DNA of 64,000 bases from Yersinia aldovae ATCC 35236 (GCF_000173735.1 NZ_ACCB01000011.1:1-64000), one strand, 5' to 3'. Shown: positions 22,574 through 34,639, numbered from the stretch's first letter. The notes: generated by a model not told the origin, from the sequence alone. Made by a program: numbers and translations.

Positions 22574-23059
22574 ATGAAATCTCACTTACTTTTTATTGCT
22601 GGTGGCTTGCTGGCGATCAGCGGCAGTGCATTAGCAATGTCGCTTAATTATCAAGAAGTTGGTTATAACATTGAGGCTCGAGGTGCTCGGGCTGTGGTGG
22701 CGGAACTGGCAAAATCGGGGCAACTACCGGCGCTCGAGAACAATATCAAGTTAGGTGATGATAACTGGATTGCAATGGCACCCAAACTGGCTGATGGTGG
22801 TAATGCGAAGTTTACCGCAGAGGTCAAATCAGCTCTCTCTTCTGCGCTAATTTATAACCCGGCCGCGGTGTTAAAAGCCGTGAGTAACAGCAAAACATTG
22901 CCATTATCAGAGATTTGCACCGCACCGGCAGATGCCAAAGATAGCGCGGCAAAAACCAGCTTCCAACAACGCGCTTCTCATACCTTATCGACTATCAAAA
23001 ACAACGATATGATGAGTCAGCGTGATAGCTGCCTGGCTGAATTGAAAAAGTTATCTTAA
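22574..23059 (+). CDS. Small exported protein of unknown function
   Basis: I do not recognise a named family. The 161-residue product has a clear Sec signal peptide (SHLLFIAGGLLAISGSALA) and a mature part of about 140 residues, mostly helical in appearance, with two cysteines (EICTAPAD and RDSCLAEL) that could form a disulfide in the periplasm. The ATG is preceded by AAAGGA. It is a single-gene unit between the gltBD terminator and its own terminator. E. coli has gltF at this place, which is not similar. Confidence 0.8.
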   Translation: MKSHLLFIAGGLLAISGSALAMSLNYQEVGYNIEARGARAVVAELAKSGQLPALENNIKLGDDNWIAMAPKLADGGNAKFTAEVKSALSSALIYNPAAVLKAVSNSKTLPLSEICTAPADAKDSAAKTSFQQRASHTLSTIKNNDMMSQRDSCLAELKKLS

Positions 23060-23077
23060 TGGTTCAGTTGATATGAT

Positions 23078-23103
23078 AAGGGCGGCAAATGCCGCCCTTA
23101 TTG
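23078..23103. terminator. Bidirectional terminator
   Basis: AAGGGCGGC-AAAT-GCCGCCCTT forms a 9-bp perfect stem between the convergent exported-protein gene and sspB and can end both transcripts. Confidence 0.75.
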
Positions 23104-23139
23104 GGTAGGTAATACTGACCGGAAAATAACTGCGGTGCG

Positions 23140-23655
23140 TTACTTAACAACCCGCAAAGCCGGACGGCCACTACTGCGTGGCGGTTGCGGCGGTTCATCA
23201 TCCGGTGAGTTATCATCGTCCTGTGACGCTCTGATGTCATCGGTGACCAGCACCAGATTATCAGCTGGCATATTCTCGTTATCGTCTTGTTCGATACTGT
23301 CAAAATTACCATCAGCATCAGAATCATACGCAGCTTCTGGCTCGAACATCGTGCCGGAGCCGTTTTCACGCGCATAGATTGCCATCACAGCCCCCATGGG
23401 GGCGACAACCTGACGAGGTACACCACCGAAACGGGCATTAAAACTCACACAATCATTACCCAGTTCCAGATTACCCACGGCACGCGGTGCCACATTCAAT
23501 ACAATCTGCCCATCGCGGGCAAACTCCATCGGCACCGAAACGCCTGGCCGGGTAACATCCACGACCAGATGTGGCGTCAGTTGGTTATCAATCAACCACT
23601 CGTAAAATGCGCGCAACAGGTAAGGACGGCGCGGAGACATATCCGACATCTCCAT
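23140..23655 (-). CDS. sspB: ClpXP adaptor SspB
   Basis: Adaptor that binds ssrA-tagged proteins and delivers them to ClpXP; 171 residues. The substrate-binding domain is about 5-110 (RRPYLLRAFYEWLIDNQLTPH, LNVAPRAVGNLELGND). An acidic flexible linker follows (SDADGNFDSIEQDDNENMP), and the C-terminus GRPALRVVK is the ClpX-binding XB motif. sspA lies upstream 5 bp away in one operon. Confidence 0.96.
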   Translation of the reverse strand: MEMSDMSPRRPYLLRAFYEWLIDNQLTPHLVVDVTRPGVSVPMEFARDGQIVLNVAPRAVGNLELGNDCVSFNARFGGVPRQVVAPMGAVMAIYARENGSGTMFEPEAAYDSDADGNFDSIEQDDNENMPADNLVLVTDDIRASQDDDNSPDDEPPQPPRSSGRPALRVVK

Positions 23656-23660
23656 GATGA

Positions 23661-24302
23661 TTAACCCCGAGTTGACAGGCGCATTTCACGCTCAACTTCA
23701 GTCAGTGACGCCAGGAACGCATCACGCTCAAACACGCGTGTCATATAGCCTTTAAGCTCTTTAGAACCCGCACCGCTAAACTCGATACCTAACTGCGGTA
23801 AACGCCACAGCAGCGGAGCCAGATAGCAATCGACCAGACTGAACTCTTCGCTCATAAAGAAAGGCATTTCATTAAATACCGGTGCGATAGACAGAAGCTC
23901 TTCGCGTAACTGCTTACGGGCCGCATCAGCTTCCTGCGCATTCCCTTTCTGAATTTTCGCCAGCAGGGAATACCAATCCTGTTCAATGCGGTTCATCATC
24001 AAACGACTGCTACCACGCGCGACAGGATAAACCGGCATCAATGGCGGATGAGGAAAACGTTCATCCAAATATTCCATGATAATGCGGGATTCATACAGAG
24101 TCAGCTCACGATCAACCAAAGTAGGGACGGTGCGGTAGGGGTTGAGGTCAATCAAGTCCTGCGGCAGATTATCATCTTCAACCTGCTCAATCTCAACACT
24201 GACACCTTTCTCCGCCAGTACGATACGTACTTGATGGCTAAAGATGTCGGCCGGGCCGGAAAACAGCGTCATTACCGAACGTTTGTTGGCAGCGACAGCC
24301 AT
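23661..24302 (-). CDS. sspA: Stringent starvation protein A
   Basis: GST-fold RNA polymerase-associated protein, 213 residues, induced in stationary phase and acid stress, affecting H-NS levels. The match to E. coli SspA runs from MAVAANKRSVMTLFSG to the end, including NPYRTVPTLVDRELTLYESR and FPHPPLMPVYP, the surface patch needed for function. I take the inner ATG; four codons upstream are possible. First gene of sspAB. Confidence 0.96.
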   Translation of the reverse strand: MAVAANKRSVMTLFSGPADIFSHQVRIVLAEKGVSVEIEQVEDDNLPQDLIDLNPYRTVPTLVDRELTLYESRIIMEYLDERFPHPPLMPVYPVARGSSRLMMNRIEQDWYSLLAKIQKGNAQEADAARKQLREELLSIAPVFNEMPFFMSEEFSLVDCYLAPLLWRLPQLGIEFSGAGSKELKGYMTRVFERDAFLASLTEVEREMRLSTRG

Positions 24303-24676
24303 GAAAACCTCCAAGATTATCTAGAAAACAGTGCGAATAGCCCACGGTGAGGTGGCTATCCTGAGTCGTTTTACCGCCGGTTCGCAATCTTGACCGCCGT
24401 TACCGTAAATGAACCTTGGGTGAGATAAGAATTCAGCCAGGGAGAGATACGGACGCCAACAGTTCACCGAACAGGCACAAAAGTGGATAATAGTTTACCA
24501 GATTTTGCATGTTTTGTGGGGCTGGAGGCACGATTTGATGATCAATTGTCTATCTGACAATAAGTTAACGGCGAAAAGAAAGTAAATAGAACGGTAGAAA
24601 GGTATTTTTCGGGCATAAAAAAACCCGGTGAGACACCGGGTTTTTACCATTAATCTGATACCGTAAAGGCAAAAAA
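24303..24676. other. rpsI-sspA spacer
   Basis: 374 bp with no gene visible. It holds the sspA promoter region next to sspA, a small perfect hairpin ATTGTC/GACAAT near 24547-24563, and the terminator of rplM-rpsI next to rpsI. Both flanking genes are on the minus strand. Confidence 0.6.
24618..24646 (-). terminator. Terminator of rplM-rpsI
   Basis: AAAACCCGGTG-AGA-CACCGGGTTTTT: an 8-bp GC stem flanked by A and T runs, about 30 bp after the rpsI stop. It could act in both directions. Confidence 0.9.
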
Positions 24677-25830
<1,154 letters not shown>

Positions 25831-26958
25831 TTACGGCAAATGGGGTAACGAAAGATACTCTTCACTTTGCATCTCTTGCAACCGCGACAGACAACGTTGA
25901 TATTCGAATTTAAGCCGCTCGCCGCAGTAAATTTCAAACATGGGTGCCTCCGCAGCAATAACCAACTTCACTCGCCGCTCATAAAATTCATCCACCAGAG
26001 CCAGAAAACGCCGCGCCGTATTCTCATCTCGCGTCGCCATACTATGGACGTTGTGCAGCAATACCGTGTGATAAAGTTTGGATAAAGCAATGTAATCCAA
26101 CTGGCTGCGAGCCTCTTCACATAATGTATGGAAATCAACCGCCAGAACCCCTTGTGCCACACAGATCGCAGGCAAAGGCCGGTGATTTACCTGCAATATC
26201 GGCGCACGTTCCCCCTCTTTACCCGCGAGTTTGACGAAAATCTGCGCCATCATCTGCTCTGTTTGCGCATTCAGTGGTGTCAGATACAGGTTTGCCTGAG
26301 TCAACGTGCGCAGCCGGTAGTCGATACCGGCATCCACGTTCATGACATCACAATATTGCTTAATCAACGCGATGGCTGGCAAGAAGCGACTGCGCTGTAA
26401 TCCATTGTGGTACAAGTTATCTGGCGGAATATTGGACGTGGCCACCAGCGTGATGCCTCGCGCAAAAAGGGCTTCCAATAATGTTGCCAGTATCATGGCA
26501 TCAGTAATATCTGAGACAAAAAACTCGTCAAAGCAGAGAATGTCGGTTTGGCTTTTAAAGCCATCGGCAACAATTTCCAATGGATTTTCATGGCCTTGTA
26601 GCTCGGTTAACTCTTGATGAACCCGTAGCATGAAACGATGAAAATGCAGGCGAAGCTTACGATCACCCGGCAAGCTGTGGAAAAATAGGTCCATTAGCCA
26701 GGTTTTCCCCCGCCCAACCCCGCCCCACATGTATAAGCCCTGAATCGGGCGCACGGGTGTGCGCGGCGTTGGCTTGCCAATCAAACGATGCAGATGCCTG
26801 CGTAAGCCCACACTGGCCGGTGGCGTATTTTGGCGCTGAATGAATTCCTGATAAAGAGTCTCCAACCGCGCCACGGTGCGCCGTTGAACCTCGTCAGGTT
26901 GGTAGTCGCCAGCATCAAGTGCCTGCTGGTAAAGTGCTGTAGGTGTGCTCGGTTGCAT
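25831..26958 (-). CDS. zapE: Cell division ATPase ZapE
   Basis: AFG1/LACE1-family AAA+ protein, about 375 residues, that joins the Z-ring late in division and affects FtsZ bundling. Walker A is GGVGRGKTWLMD, Walker B LCFDEFFVSD, and the arginine-rich region is TLVATSNIPPDNLYHNGLQR. The ATG giving MQPSTPTALYQQ fits E. coli YhcM; a start four codons earlier is possible. It diverges from zapG. Confidence 0.95.
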   Translation of the reverse strand: MQPSTPTALYQQALDAGDYQPDEVQRRTVARLETLYQEFIQRQNTPPASVGLRRHLHRLIGKPTPRTPVRPIQGLYMWGGVGRGKTWLMDLFFHSLPGDRKLRLHFHRFMLRVHQELTELQGHENPLEIVADGFKSQTDILCFDEFFVSDITDAMILATLLEALFARGITLVATSNIPPDNLYHNGLQRSRFLPAIALIKQYCDVMNVDAGIDYRLRTLTQANLYLTPLNAQTEQMMAQIFVKLAGKEGERAPILQVNHRPLPAICVAQGVLAVDFHTLCEEARSQLDYIALSKLYHTVLLHNVHSMATRDENTARRFLALVDEFYERRVKLVIAAEAPMFEIYCGERLKFEYQRCLSRLQEMQSEEYLSLPHLP

Positions 26959-27182
26959 GTTTATCAACAATCCCTGATAAAATAGTTAGCTACTTTTTGC
27001 GGTACTTTCTGGCTGATTTATCGGGCAATCGCAGCATTTACCGACTCTGTTGCTGTGAAAAAAGCCTGATAACCATAGGCAATGTTGCATCAGGATTCCA
27101 CTCAGACAAGGTTAACGGTTATAGTGGGTATTATTAAGTGAAAAAGTCCTGCTGAACAATGAAGTCAAAATAAGGAGTCATC

Positions 27183-27587
27183 ATGACCTGGGAGTACGCG
27201 CTTATTGGGTTGGTTGTTGGTGTTGTGATTGGCGCGGTAGCTATGCGCTTTGGCAACCGCAAATTGCGTCAGCAGCAAGTGCTGCAAAATGAGTTGGAGA
27301 AGAGCAAAACAGATCTGGAAGAGTATCGTCAAGAACTGGTTGGGCACTTCGCCCGCAGTGCTGAATTGCTCGATAACATGGCTCGTGATTATCGCCAGCT
27401 CTATCAGCATATGGCGAAAAGCTCCAATAACTTATTGCCTGACTTACCATTACAGGATAATCCGTTCCGCTACCGTGTGACTGAATCTGAAGCCGATAAC
27501 GATCAAGCACCGGTAAAAATGCCACCGCGTGATTACTCGGAAGGAGCATCAGGTTTACTGCGTCCGGAACACCAAACCCGCGATTAA
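27183..27587 (+). CDS. zapG: Inner-membrane envelope/division protein ZapG (YhcB)
   Basis: DUF1043 protein of 134 residues with one N-terminal membrane helix (about 3-21, EYALIGLVVGVVIGAVAM) and a cytoplasmic coiled coil (about 25-75, QQQVLQNELEKSKTDLEEY). A conserved tail motif PLQDNPFRYR follows. YhcB links cell division, cell-wall synthesis and LPS control in E. coli. ATG follows AAGGAG. Order zapE/zapG/degQ/degS is conserved. Confidence 0.93.
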   Translation: MTWEYALIGLVVGVVIGAVAMRFGNRKLRQQQVLQNELEKSKTDLEEYRQELVGHFARSAELLDNMARDYRQLYQHMAKSSNNLLPDLPLQDNPFRYRVTESEADNDQAPVKMPPRDYSEGASGLLRPEHQTRD

Positions 27588-27599
27588 ACACATACCATC

Positions 27600-27831
27600 A
27601 TGCTGGCTACAAAACTGTGGCCAGCACATTTACACTTCTATACTTACCTCTCCTTGAATTGCCTTATCCTGGCCCTTATATCAAGCGGTACGTTATATAC
27701 TGATGTTAAAGCCGCAGTAGCCTTTTGAAATAAGTGAATTTTTCAGCTCATTCAGAGTCTGAATTTACAATAGCCTGTAGCAGCTATCCACCCTATTCAT
27801 TCACCGTTAGGTATTGAGAGAGTTTAAACCA
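27600..27831 (+). promoter_or_regulatory. zapG-degQ spacer with hairpin
   Basis: A TGCTGGC/GCCAGCA hairpin (about 27602-27626) follows zapG but lacks a good T-run, so termination would be weak. The rest is AT-rich and is expected to hold the degQ promoter; an exact position is not clear. Confidence 0.4.
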
Positions 27832-29205
27832 ATGAAGAAGAAATCATTATTTCTTAGTGCGCTGGCAATGAGCGTCGCCTTAGGCTTCGCTGCTGCCCCA
27901 ATGGTGAACGCAGCAGCACTTCCCGCAGCGGTTGCTGGTCAGGCGGTACCTAGTCTGGCACCGATGCTGGAGAAAGTGTTACCCGCAGTTGTCAGCGTGC
28001 ATGTCTCTGGCACCCAGGCTCAGCAACAACGTTTACCCGAAGAGTTCAAGTTCTTCTTTGGCCCAAATGCGCCAACGGGGAAAGAGACTAACCGCCCATT
28101 CGAGGGGCTGGGTTCTGGTGTGATTATTAATGCCGAAAAAGGCTATGTGCTGACCAATAACCACGTTATCAATAACGCGGATAAAATTCGTGTGCAGCTC
28201 AATGATGGTCGCGAATATGATGCCAAACTGTTAGGCCGTGATGAGCAAACCGATATCGCGTTATTGCAGTTAACTGATGCCAAAAATCTGACCGCGATCA
28301 AAATGGCTGACTCTGATAATTTGCGCGTAGGTGATTTTGCAGTCGCGGTAGGTAACCCATTTGGTCTGGGGCAAACGGCCACATCAGGGATTATTTCTGC
28401 ATTGGGTCGCAGTGGCTTGAATCTGGAAGGGTTAGAAAACTTTATCCAGACTGACGCCTCCATCAACCGCGGTAACTCAGGCGGTGCGTTGGTTAACCTC
28501 AATGGTGATTTGATTGGTATTAACACCGCCATTTTAGCTCCAGGCGGCGGTAATATCGGTATCGGCTTTGCAATTCCAAGCAATATGGCACAGAACCTCA
28601 GCCAGCAGTTGATCGAATTTGGTGAAGTCAAACGCGGTCTGCTGGGGATTCGTGGTACTGAAATGACTGCGGATATGGCAAAAGCCTTCAATATTGATGC
28701 GCAGCGTGGCGCTTTTGTCAGTGAAGTATTGCCAAAATCTGCGGCATCTAAAGCCGGTATCAAATCAGGTGATGTGTTGATTTCTGTCGATGGCAAGCCA
28801 ATCAGCAGCTTTGCTGAGTTGCGCGCCAAAGTCGGCACCACCGGGCCGGGCAAAGCCATTAAAGTAGGCTTGCTGCGCGGAGGTAAGCCGCTTGAGGTGA
28901 CTGTCACACTGGAAAACAGCAGCCCGACCTCAACCAGCGCGGATACCTTATCACCCTCGTTACAGGGCGCATCCCTGAGCAATGGCGAGATCAAAGGTGG
29001 CAGCAAAGGTATCAAAGTTGAGAGCATCATCAAAGGCTCACCAGCTGCGCAATCTGGCTTACAAAAAGACGATGTAATTATTGCTGTAAACCGTGAGCGT
29101 GTTCAGGACATTACCCAGTTACGCAAAGCTATCGAAGCGAAACCGGCTGTCATCGCACTGAATATCGTGCGCGGTGAAGAGAATATTTACCTATTAATAC
29201 GGTAA
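27832..29205 (+). CDS. degQ: Periplasmic serine endoprotease DegQ
   Basis: HtrA-family protease/chaperone, 457 residues. Signal peptide (KKKSLFLSALAMSVALGFAAAPMVNAA). Trypsin-like domain with His in LTNNHVINNA, Asp in EQTDIALLQL and Ser in NRGNSGGALVN, followed by two PDZ domains at about 255-345 and 365-455. The inner ATG is chosen because the signal peptide begins there. Place next to degS, and the short LA loop, identify DegQ rather than DegP. Confidence 0.95.
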   Translation: MKKKSLFLSALAMSVALGFAAAPMVNAAALPAAVAGQAVPSLAPMLEKVLPAVVSVHVSGTQAQQQRLPEEFKFFFGPNAPTGKETNRPFEGLGSGVIINAEKGYVLTNNHVINNADKIRVQLNDGREYDAKLLGRDEQTDIALLQLTDAKNLTAIKMADSDNLRVGDFAVAVGNPFGLGQTATSGIISALGRSGLNLEGLENFIQTDASINRGNSGGALVNLNGDLIGINTAILAPGGGNIGIGFAIPSNMAQNLSQQLIEFGEVKRGLLGIRGTEMTADMAKAFNIDAQRGAFVSEVLPKSAASKAGIKSGDVLISVDGKPISSFAELRAKVGTTGPGKAIKVGLLRGGKPLEVTVTLENSSPTSTSADTLSPSLQGASLSNGEIKGGSKGIKVESIIKGSPAAQSGLQKDDVIIAVNRERVQDITQLRKAIEAKPAVIALNIVRGEENIYLLIR

Positions 29206-29293
29206 TTTGCAGAAAAATCGGACACAGCACAATGCTGTGTCCGCCAAACTCATGCTATTCTCCTGTCATCTATCCATTCACGCCTTAAACCTT

Positions 29294-30388
29294 ATGTTTC
29301 TTAAGCTATTGCGTTCTATTATTTTGGGGCTAATTATTGCCGGTATCTTGCTGGTCGCAATGCCTATGCTTCGCAATCCTGGCCACTTATTTTCTGGCGA
29401 TAGCAATAGTTTAGATGACGAGGTTCCTGCCAGTTATAACCAGGCAGTACGCCGCGCAGCACCTGCGGTAGTGAATGTGTACAACCGCAGTCTGGGTTCC
29501 TCGCAGGAGGGGCTGGCCATCCGAACGCTAGGTTCTGGCGTGATTATGAGTGATAAGGGCTATATCCTTACCAATAAACACGTTATCAATAATGCAGAAC
29601 AGATCATTGTGGCATTACAAAATGGCCGCATATACGAAGCATTACTGGTTGGCTCAGATAGCCTGACTGATTTAGCTGTTCTGAAAATTGATGCCGCCAA
29701 TCTGCCAATTATTCCCATAAATATTAACCGCACGCCGCACATTGGTGATGTGGTACTGGCAATCGGTAATCCTTATAACCTTGGACAGACCGTGACTCAG
29801 GGGATTATCAGTGCCACCGGGCGTATTGGTTTAAGTGACTCCGGGCGACAAAATTTCCTTCAGACCGATGCCTCGATCAACCAGGGTAATTCCGGTGGTG
29901 CGCTGGTGAATACATTGGGCGAGCTGATGGGGATTAATACCCTCTCGTTTGATAAAAGTAGCAATGGTGAGATACCGGAAGGTATTGGCTTTGCCATTCC
30001 GACCGCGTTGGCGACTAAAGTGATGGAGAAACTCATCCGTGACGGGCGGGTTATCCGTGGTTATATTGGGATTACCGGTGAGGAATATCCGCCTTTCAAT
30101 GCCAGCGGAAATAGTGCAGATCGGATACACGGAATTAAGGTCAATGCCATATCAGAACACGGTCCGGCGGCCGAGGCAGGTCTACAAATTGGCGATATCA
30201 TTCTTAGCGTTAATAATAAGCCAGCGACATCCGTTATAGAAACTATGGATCAGGTGGCAGAAATCCGCCCTGGCACCACAATTCCTGTTCTGTTATTACG
30301 CCATGGTCAGCAGCTCACAACGCAGATTATTATCAGTGAGTTAGATCAGAATGCCGTGCTGGGCCAGCAGCCAACGGCACAGCGGTAA
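29294..30388 (+). CDS. degS: Inner-membrane site-1 protease DegS
   Basis: Protease that cleaves anti-sigma factor RseA when its single PDZ domain binds unfolded porin C-termini, starting the sigma-E response. The ATG at 29294 gives MFLKLLRSIILGLIIAG, a membrane anchor, and 364 residues. The triad is His in LTNKHVINNA, Asp in DSLTDLAVLKI and Ser in NQGNSGGALVN; the PDZ domain is about 255-345. It starts 88 bp after degQ. Confidence 0.96.
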   Translation: MFLKLLRSIILGLIIAGILLVAMPMLRNPGHLFSGDSNSLDDEVPASYNQAVRRAAPAVVNVYNRSLGSSQEGLAIRTLGSGVIMSDKGYILTNKHVINNAEQIIVALQNGRIYEALLVGSDSLTDLAVLKIDAANLPIIPININRTPHIGDVVLAIGNPYNLGQTVTQGIISATGRIGLSDSGRQNFLQTDASINQGNSGGALVNTLGELMGINTLSFDKSSNGEIPEGIGFAIPTALATKVMEKLIRDGRVIRGYIGITGEEYPPFNASGNSADRIHGIKVNAISEHGPAAEAGLQIGDIILSVNNKPATSVIETMDQVAEIRPGTTIPVLLLRHGQQLTTQIIISELDQNAVLGQQPTAQR

Positions 30389-30402
30389 GGTTCATCGGCT
30401 TA

Positions 30403-30458
30403 AAAAAAATAGCCAGCTCGGTATCATCGGCTGGCATCTGTTTTTCTTGCGTTTTAGC
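30403..30458. terminator. Terminator between degS and murA
   Basis: AAAAAAAATA-GCCAGC-12-base loop-GCTGGC-ATCTGTTTTT between convergent genes. A run on one side and T run on the other allow it to end both transcripts. Confidence 0.7.
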
Positions 30459-30462
30459 GGGT

Positions 30463-31749
<1,287 letters not shown>

Positions 31750-31834
31750 TCAAAATACTAGTGTCAAATTCGAATTCACTGCCCGCCTGATAAGCTGTTT
31801 ACGACACGTCCGGACAGCCCATCAGCCGACAGTA

Positions 31835-32089
31835 TTAAAAACCGTTTAGCTTGCGATCCCGTTGCCACTCTTGCGGCGTATAAGCCTTGATTGATAAGGC
31901 ATGAATACGGTTATCAGCGATATATTCCATCAGCGGCGCATAAACAGCCTGCTGTTGTTTCACCCGGCTCATGTCAGCAAACAATTCACCCACCGCAATC
32001 ACTTGAAAGTGGCTGCCTTCACCCGTTACATGAACTTCTTGCAGTGCTAACGCATTCATCAGCACGTCTTTAATTTCGTTAGTATCCAT
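31835..32089 (-). CDS. ibaG: BolA-family acid stress protein IbaG
   Basis: BolA-like protein of 84 residues with one KH-like fold; partners monothiol glutaredoxin in Fe-S handling in related bacteria. [15 protein letters not shown] and [14 protein letters not shown] carry the conserved VHALSI-like signature. Located between mlaB and murA, the standard order. Confidence 0.94.
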   Translation of the reverse strand: MDTNEIKDVLMNALALQEVHVTGEGSHFQVIAVGELFADMSRVKQQQAVYAPLMEYIADNRIHALSIKAYTPQEWQRDRKLNGF

Positions 32090-32162
32090 AAGATTCAGTC
32101 TATTTTAAGAGGAGCATAGCCAGCCAAACATATTAGTGGAATACGGCTTGCTCCGAAACTAA

Positions 32163-32200
32163 AGAAAAGCCCCTGCGTCATAAATACTCACAGGGGCCTG
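32163..32200 (-). terminator. Terminator of the mla operon
   Basis: On the minus strand GGCCCCTGTGAG...GCAGGGGCTTTTCTTT: stem GCCCCTG (32169-32175) with CAGGGGC (32191-32197), then a T-rich tract. It lies about 60 bp after the mlaB stop. Confidence 0.8.
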
Positions 32201-32254
32201 AAAAACGTTATCTTTTAGATAAACGACGGCACAAATAACCGCTCACTTAACTCT

Positions 32255-32557
32255 CTAGAGGGCCGTTTCCACCGGGATGATGTGCTGGAGATTGTACAGC
32301 TCAATCAAGGTCGAAAGCCGATCACTGACACCGATGACAGTTAATGAGACACCTTGCCTGGCACGCAGTTCACGAAAATGCACCAGTAATGCCAAACCGG
32401 ATGAATCGACGCGCTGTAATTGGCTGACATCGATATGCGTCTTATCCGCCAGCAACACCTCACGTTGCTGCCAAAGCGGGAGTAACGTTTCACGATCCAA
32501 TTCACCTTGTAGTATCAAGGTCTCCTGCTGAGACAGCCAGCTTAGTTTGTCTGCCAT
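32255..32557 (-). CDS. mlaB: Phospholipid transport STAS protein MlaB
   Basis: Cytoplasmic STAS-domain subunit of the MlaFEDB complex, 100 residues; it binds and stabilises MlaF. The STAS signature is IDVSQLQRVDSSGLALLVHF. Last gene of mlaFEDCB, 2 bp after mlaC. Confidence 0.95.
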   Translation of the reverse strand: MADKLSWLSQQETLILQGELDRETLLPLWQQREVLLADKTHIDVSQLQRVDSSGLALLVHFRELRARQGVSLTVIGVSDRLSTLIELYNLQHIIPVETAL

Positions 32558-32559
32558 AA

Positions 32560-33186
32560 TTAGGGTTTATCTAAGGTAATAGGCTGTTTCGCAGCGCTCA
32601 ACAACTGTAGAGTCAGGCCATCAATCCCTTGCTGACGCAGGATAGAGGCCCACTCATTTTGCTTGGTGCTGATCATGCTCACCCCTTCGGCTATCATGTC
32701 ATAAGCCTGCCAGTGACCGGTCTGGCTGTTTTTACGCCACTGGAAATCGAGGCGAACCGGTGGGCGGCCATTCGGATCGAGAATAGTGACACGAATGGCA
32801 ACGATATTGTCTTCACCCAACGGCCGGTCTGGGGCAACATCGTAAGTCTGGCCGTGGTACATCGCCAATGCCTGACCGTATGCCTGCTCCAGATATTGGC
32901 TGAAAGCATTAAAGTAGGCTTCGCGTTGCGCGGGCGTCGCGGCTTTATAGTAGCTGCCTAACACCAATGCACCGGCATACTTGATTTGAACAAATGGCAG
33001 CAGCTCTTCACGCACGATGGTACGCAAATAATCGGGATTCTGCTTAATCTGCGACTGCTCGTTCTTCAGTCGCGTAAAGGTTCTTTGCGCTGCTTCATCC
33101 ATCATGCGGTATGGGTTGGTCTGATCGACCGCATTAGCCAAAGGTGCGACGACCAACAAGGCGACCATAAGTAAACGTTTAAACAT
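32560..33186 (-). CDS. mlaC: Periplasmic phospholipid carrier MlaC
   Basis: Soluble lipid-binding protein shuttling phospholipids between MlaA at the outer membrane and MlaFEDB. 208 residues with a signal peptide ([18 protein letters not shown]). Family motifs include [20 protein letters not shown] and [19 protein letters not shown]. Between mlaD (12 bp) and mlaB (2 bp). Confidence 0.96.
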   Translation of the reverse strand: MFKRLLMVALLVVAPLANAVDQTNPYRMMDEAAQRTFTRLKNEQSQIKQNPDYLRTIVREELLPFVQIKYAGALVLGSYYKAATPAQREAYFNAFSQYLEQAYGQALAMYHGQTYDVAPDRPLGEDNIVAIRVTILDPNGRPPVRLDFQWRKNSQTGHWQAYDMIAEGVSMISTKQNEWASILRQQGIDGLTLQLLSAAKQPITLDKP

Positions 33187-33198
33187 TCAAATACCCTC

Positions 33199-33765
33199 TT
33201 AAGGATGTTGCGTTGCAGGTAAGCTGCCATTTTCAGCAGGTACGGGTGCCGCAGCCGTTGGAGCGGCTGCCTCGCCAGTTGGTGTATCGGAATTGCCCCC
33301 CCCACTCTTGTACAGGAACTGACCAATAAGGTCTTCCAGAACCAGCGCAGATTTGGTGTCTTGAATTATGCCACCATCTTTCACGATACCGGTCCCCATT
33401 TCAGGATCTTCAAAACCCACACTCAATGCCAGAAATTGTTCACCCAATAAACCCGAAGTGCGTACAGCCAGTGAGCTGGTGTCCGGGATATGGTTGTAAC
33501 GTTGCTGAATATCCATCGCAACACGCGGCGTATAGTTTTTAGTATCCAGCGTAATTTCCGCCACCCGGCCTACGACCACGCCGCCAATTTTGACGGGTGA
33601 ATTGGTTTTCAACCCGCCGATATTGTCAAAATTTGCATAAATGCGGTACGTCGGTTGATTGCCTACTGACTTGATATCCGCAACTTTCAGGCAGAGAAAT
33701 ACCACAGCCAGAATAGCGATCAGTATAAACACCCCTACCCAGACTTCACTTTTCTTCGTTTGCAT
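33199..33765 (-). CDS. mlaD: MCE-domain protein MlaD
   Basis: Single-pass inner-membrane protein whose MCE domains form a hexameric ring on MlaFEDB. From MQTKKSEVWVGVFILIAILA, 188 residues: membrane helix about 7-26, MCE domain about 38-116 (YANFDNIGGLKTNSPVKIGG), then a helical region and a Pro/Ala-rich tail (TGEAAAPTAAAPVPAENG). A start five codons upstream is possible but overlaps mlaE more. Confidence 0.95.
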   Translation of the reverse strand: MQTKKSEVWVGVFILIAILAVVFLCLKVADIKSVGNQPTYRIYANFDNIGGLKTNSPVKIGGVVVGRVAEITLDTKNYTPRVAMDIQQRYNHIPDTSSLAVRTSGLLGEQFLALSVGFEDPEMGTGIVKDGGIIQDTKSALVLEDLIGQFLYKSGGGNSDTPTGEAAAPTAAAPVPAENGSLPATQHP

Positions 33766-33769
33766 CGAC

Positions 33770-34552
33770 TCAATTCCCAAACATCAGTGCTGTCAGCACA
33801 AAATCTAATCCCAATACCGCCAGTGATGAATGCACCACGGTACGGGTCGTTGCCCGGCTAATCCCTTCAGACGTTGGGATCGCATCATAACCATTGAACA
33901 GCGCAATCCAGGTCACGGTAATCGCAAATACCAGACTCTTAATCAGGCAATTCAGTAAATCTGTCCGCCACTCGACGGCATTCTGCATCGCTGACCAGAA
34001 GAAACCCGCATCAATTCCCTTCCAATCAACCCCGACCACTGAACCGCCCCAAATACCGACGGCCACAAAAATAGCGGTCAACAGTGGCATACTGATAAGC
34101 CCCGCCCAGAAGCGGGGTGCAACCACCCGCCGCAGGGGGTCGATAGCCATCATTTCCAGGCTGGAAATCTGCTCGGTAGCCTTCATCAAACCGATTTCCG
34201 CAGTCAGCGCTGAACCGGCGCGGCCGGCAAACAGCAGTGCGGTCACCACAGGTCCCAGTTCACGCAACAGCGATAAGGAGACCATCATGCCAAGACTGGC
34301 CTCAGCACTGTAGGTCGTGAGGATCAAAAAGCCCTGCAACCCCAAAACCATGCCGATAAACAGGCCAGAAACCACAATAATCAGTAACGATTGCACTCCA
34401 ACGCTATACAGCTGTTTTACGAGCAATCGCCACTGTTTTCGCGGTTCGGGCCGCCCGATAAGGGCATTGAACAGCATTAAACCTGCGCGACCAAAGGATA
34501 CGCAGACATTAATGCCTCTGCGCCCTAAAGACGCTAACGCCTGTACTAACAT
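33770..34552 (-). CDS. mlaE: Phospholipid ABC transporter permease MlaE
   Basis: Permease of the Mla system, 260 residues, with about five to six membrane helices and the conserved MlaE segment [20 protein letters not shown] followed by [20 protein letters not shown]. It begins 75 bp after the mlaF stop, a much wider gap than in E. coli; the gap is an ERIC-derived sequence. RBS is TGATGGAG. Confidence 0.96.
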   Translation of the reverse strand: MLVQALASLGRRGINVCVSFGRAGLMLFNALIGRPEPRKQWRLLVKQLYSVGVQSLLIIVVSGLFIGMVLGLQGFLILTTYSAEASLGMMVSLSLLRELGPVVTALLFAGRAGSALTAEIGLMKATEQISSLEMMAIDPLRRVVAPRFWAGLISMPLLTAIFVAVGIWGGSVVGVDWKGIDAGFFWSAMQNAVEWRTDLLNCLIKSLVFAITVTWIALFNGYDAIPTSEGISRATTRTVVHSSLAVLGLDFVLTALMFGN

Positions 34553-34568
34553 GAATACTCCATCAGCC

Positions 34569-34639
34569 TATGCCTTTCGTATTTGAACCTGCACGCGTGC
34601 TAGCTTGCGGCCGTCCTGCAACGCCAATTACTTGGTGTA
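34569..34639. repeat. Short ERIC element inside the mla operon
   Basis: Read on the minus strand: TACACCAAGTAATTGGCGTT, GCAGGACGGC, GCAAGC, then GCAGGTTCAAATACGAAAGG and CATA. These are the two ERIC termini (TATACCCAAAGTAATTGGAG and CTTCAAGTACGAAGGGTATA) with the centre deleted, 71 bp. Its left end holds the last three codons and the TAA stop of mlaF; its right end is 16 bp from the mlaE ATG. It would form a hairpin in the operon mRNA. Confidence 0.85.

Noticed and set aside
28143-29033. 296-codon open frame antisense to degQ
   Set aside because: It mirrors the high-quality degQ frame, has no family-like protein features, and arises from codon bias of the real gene.
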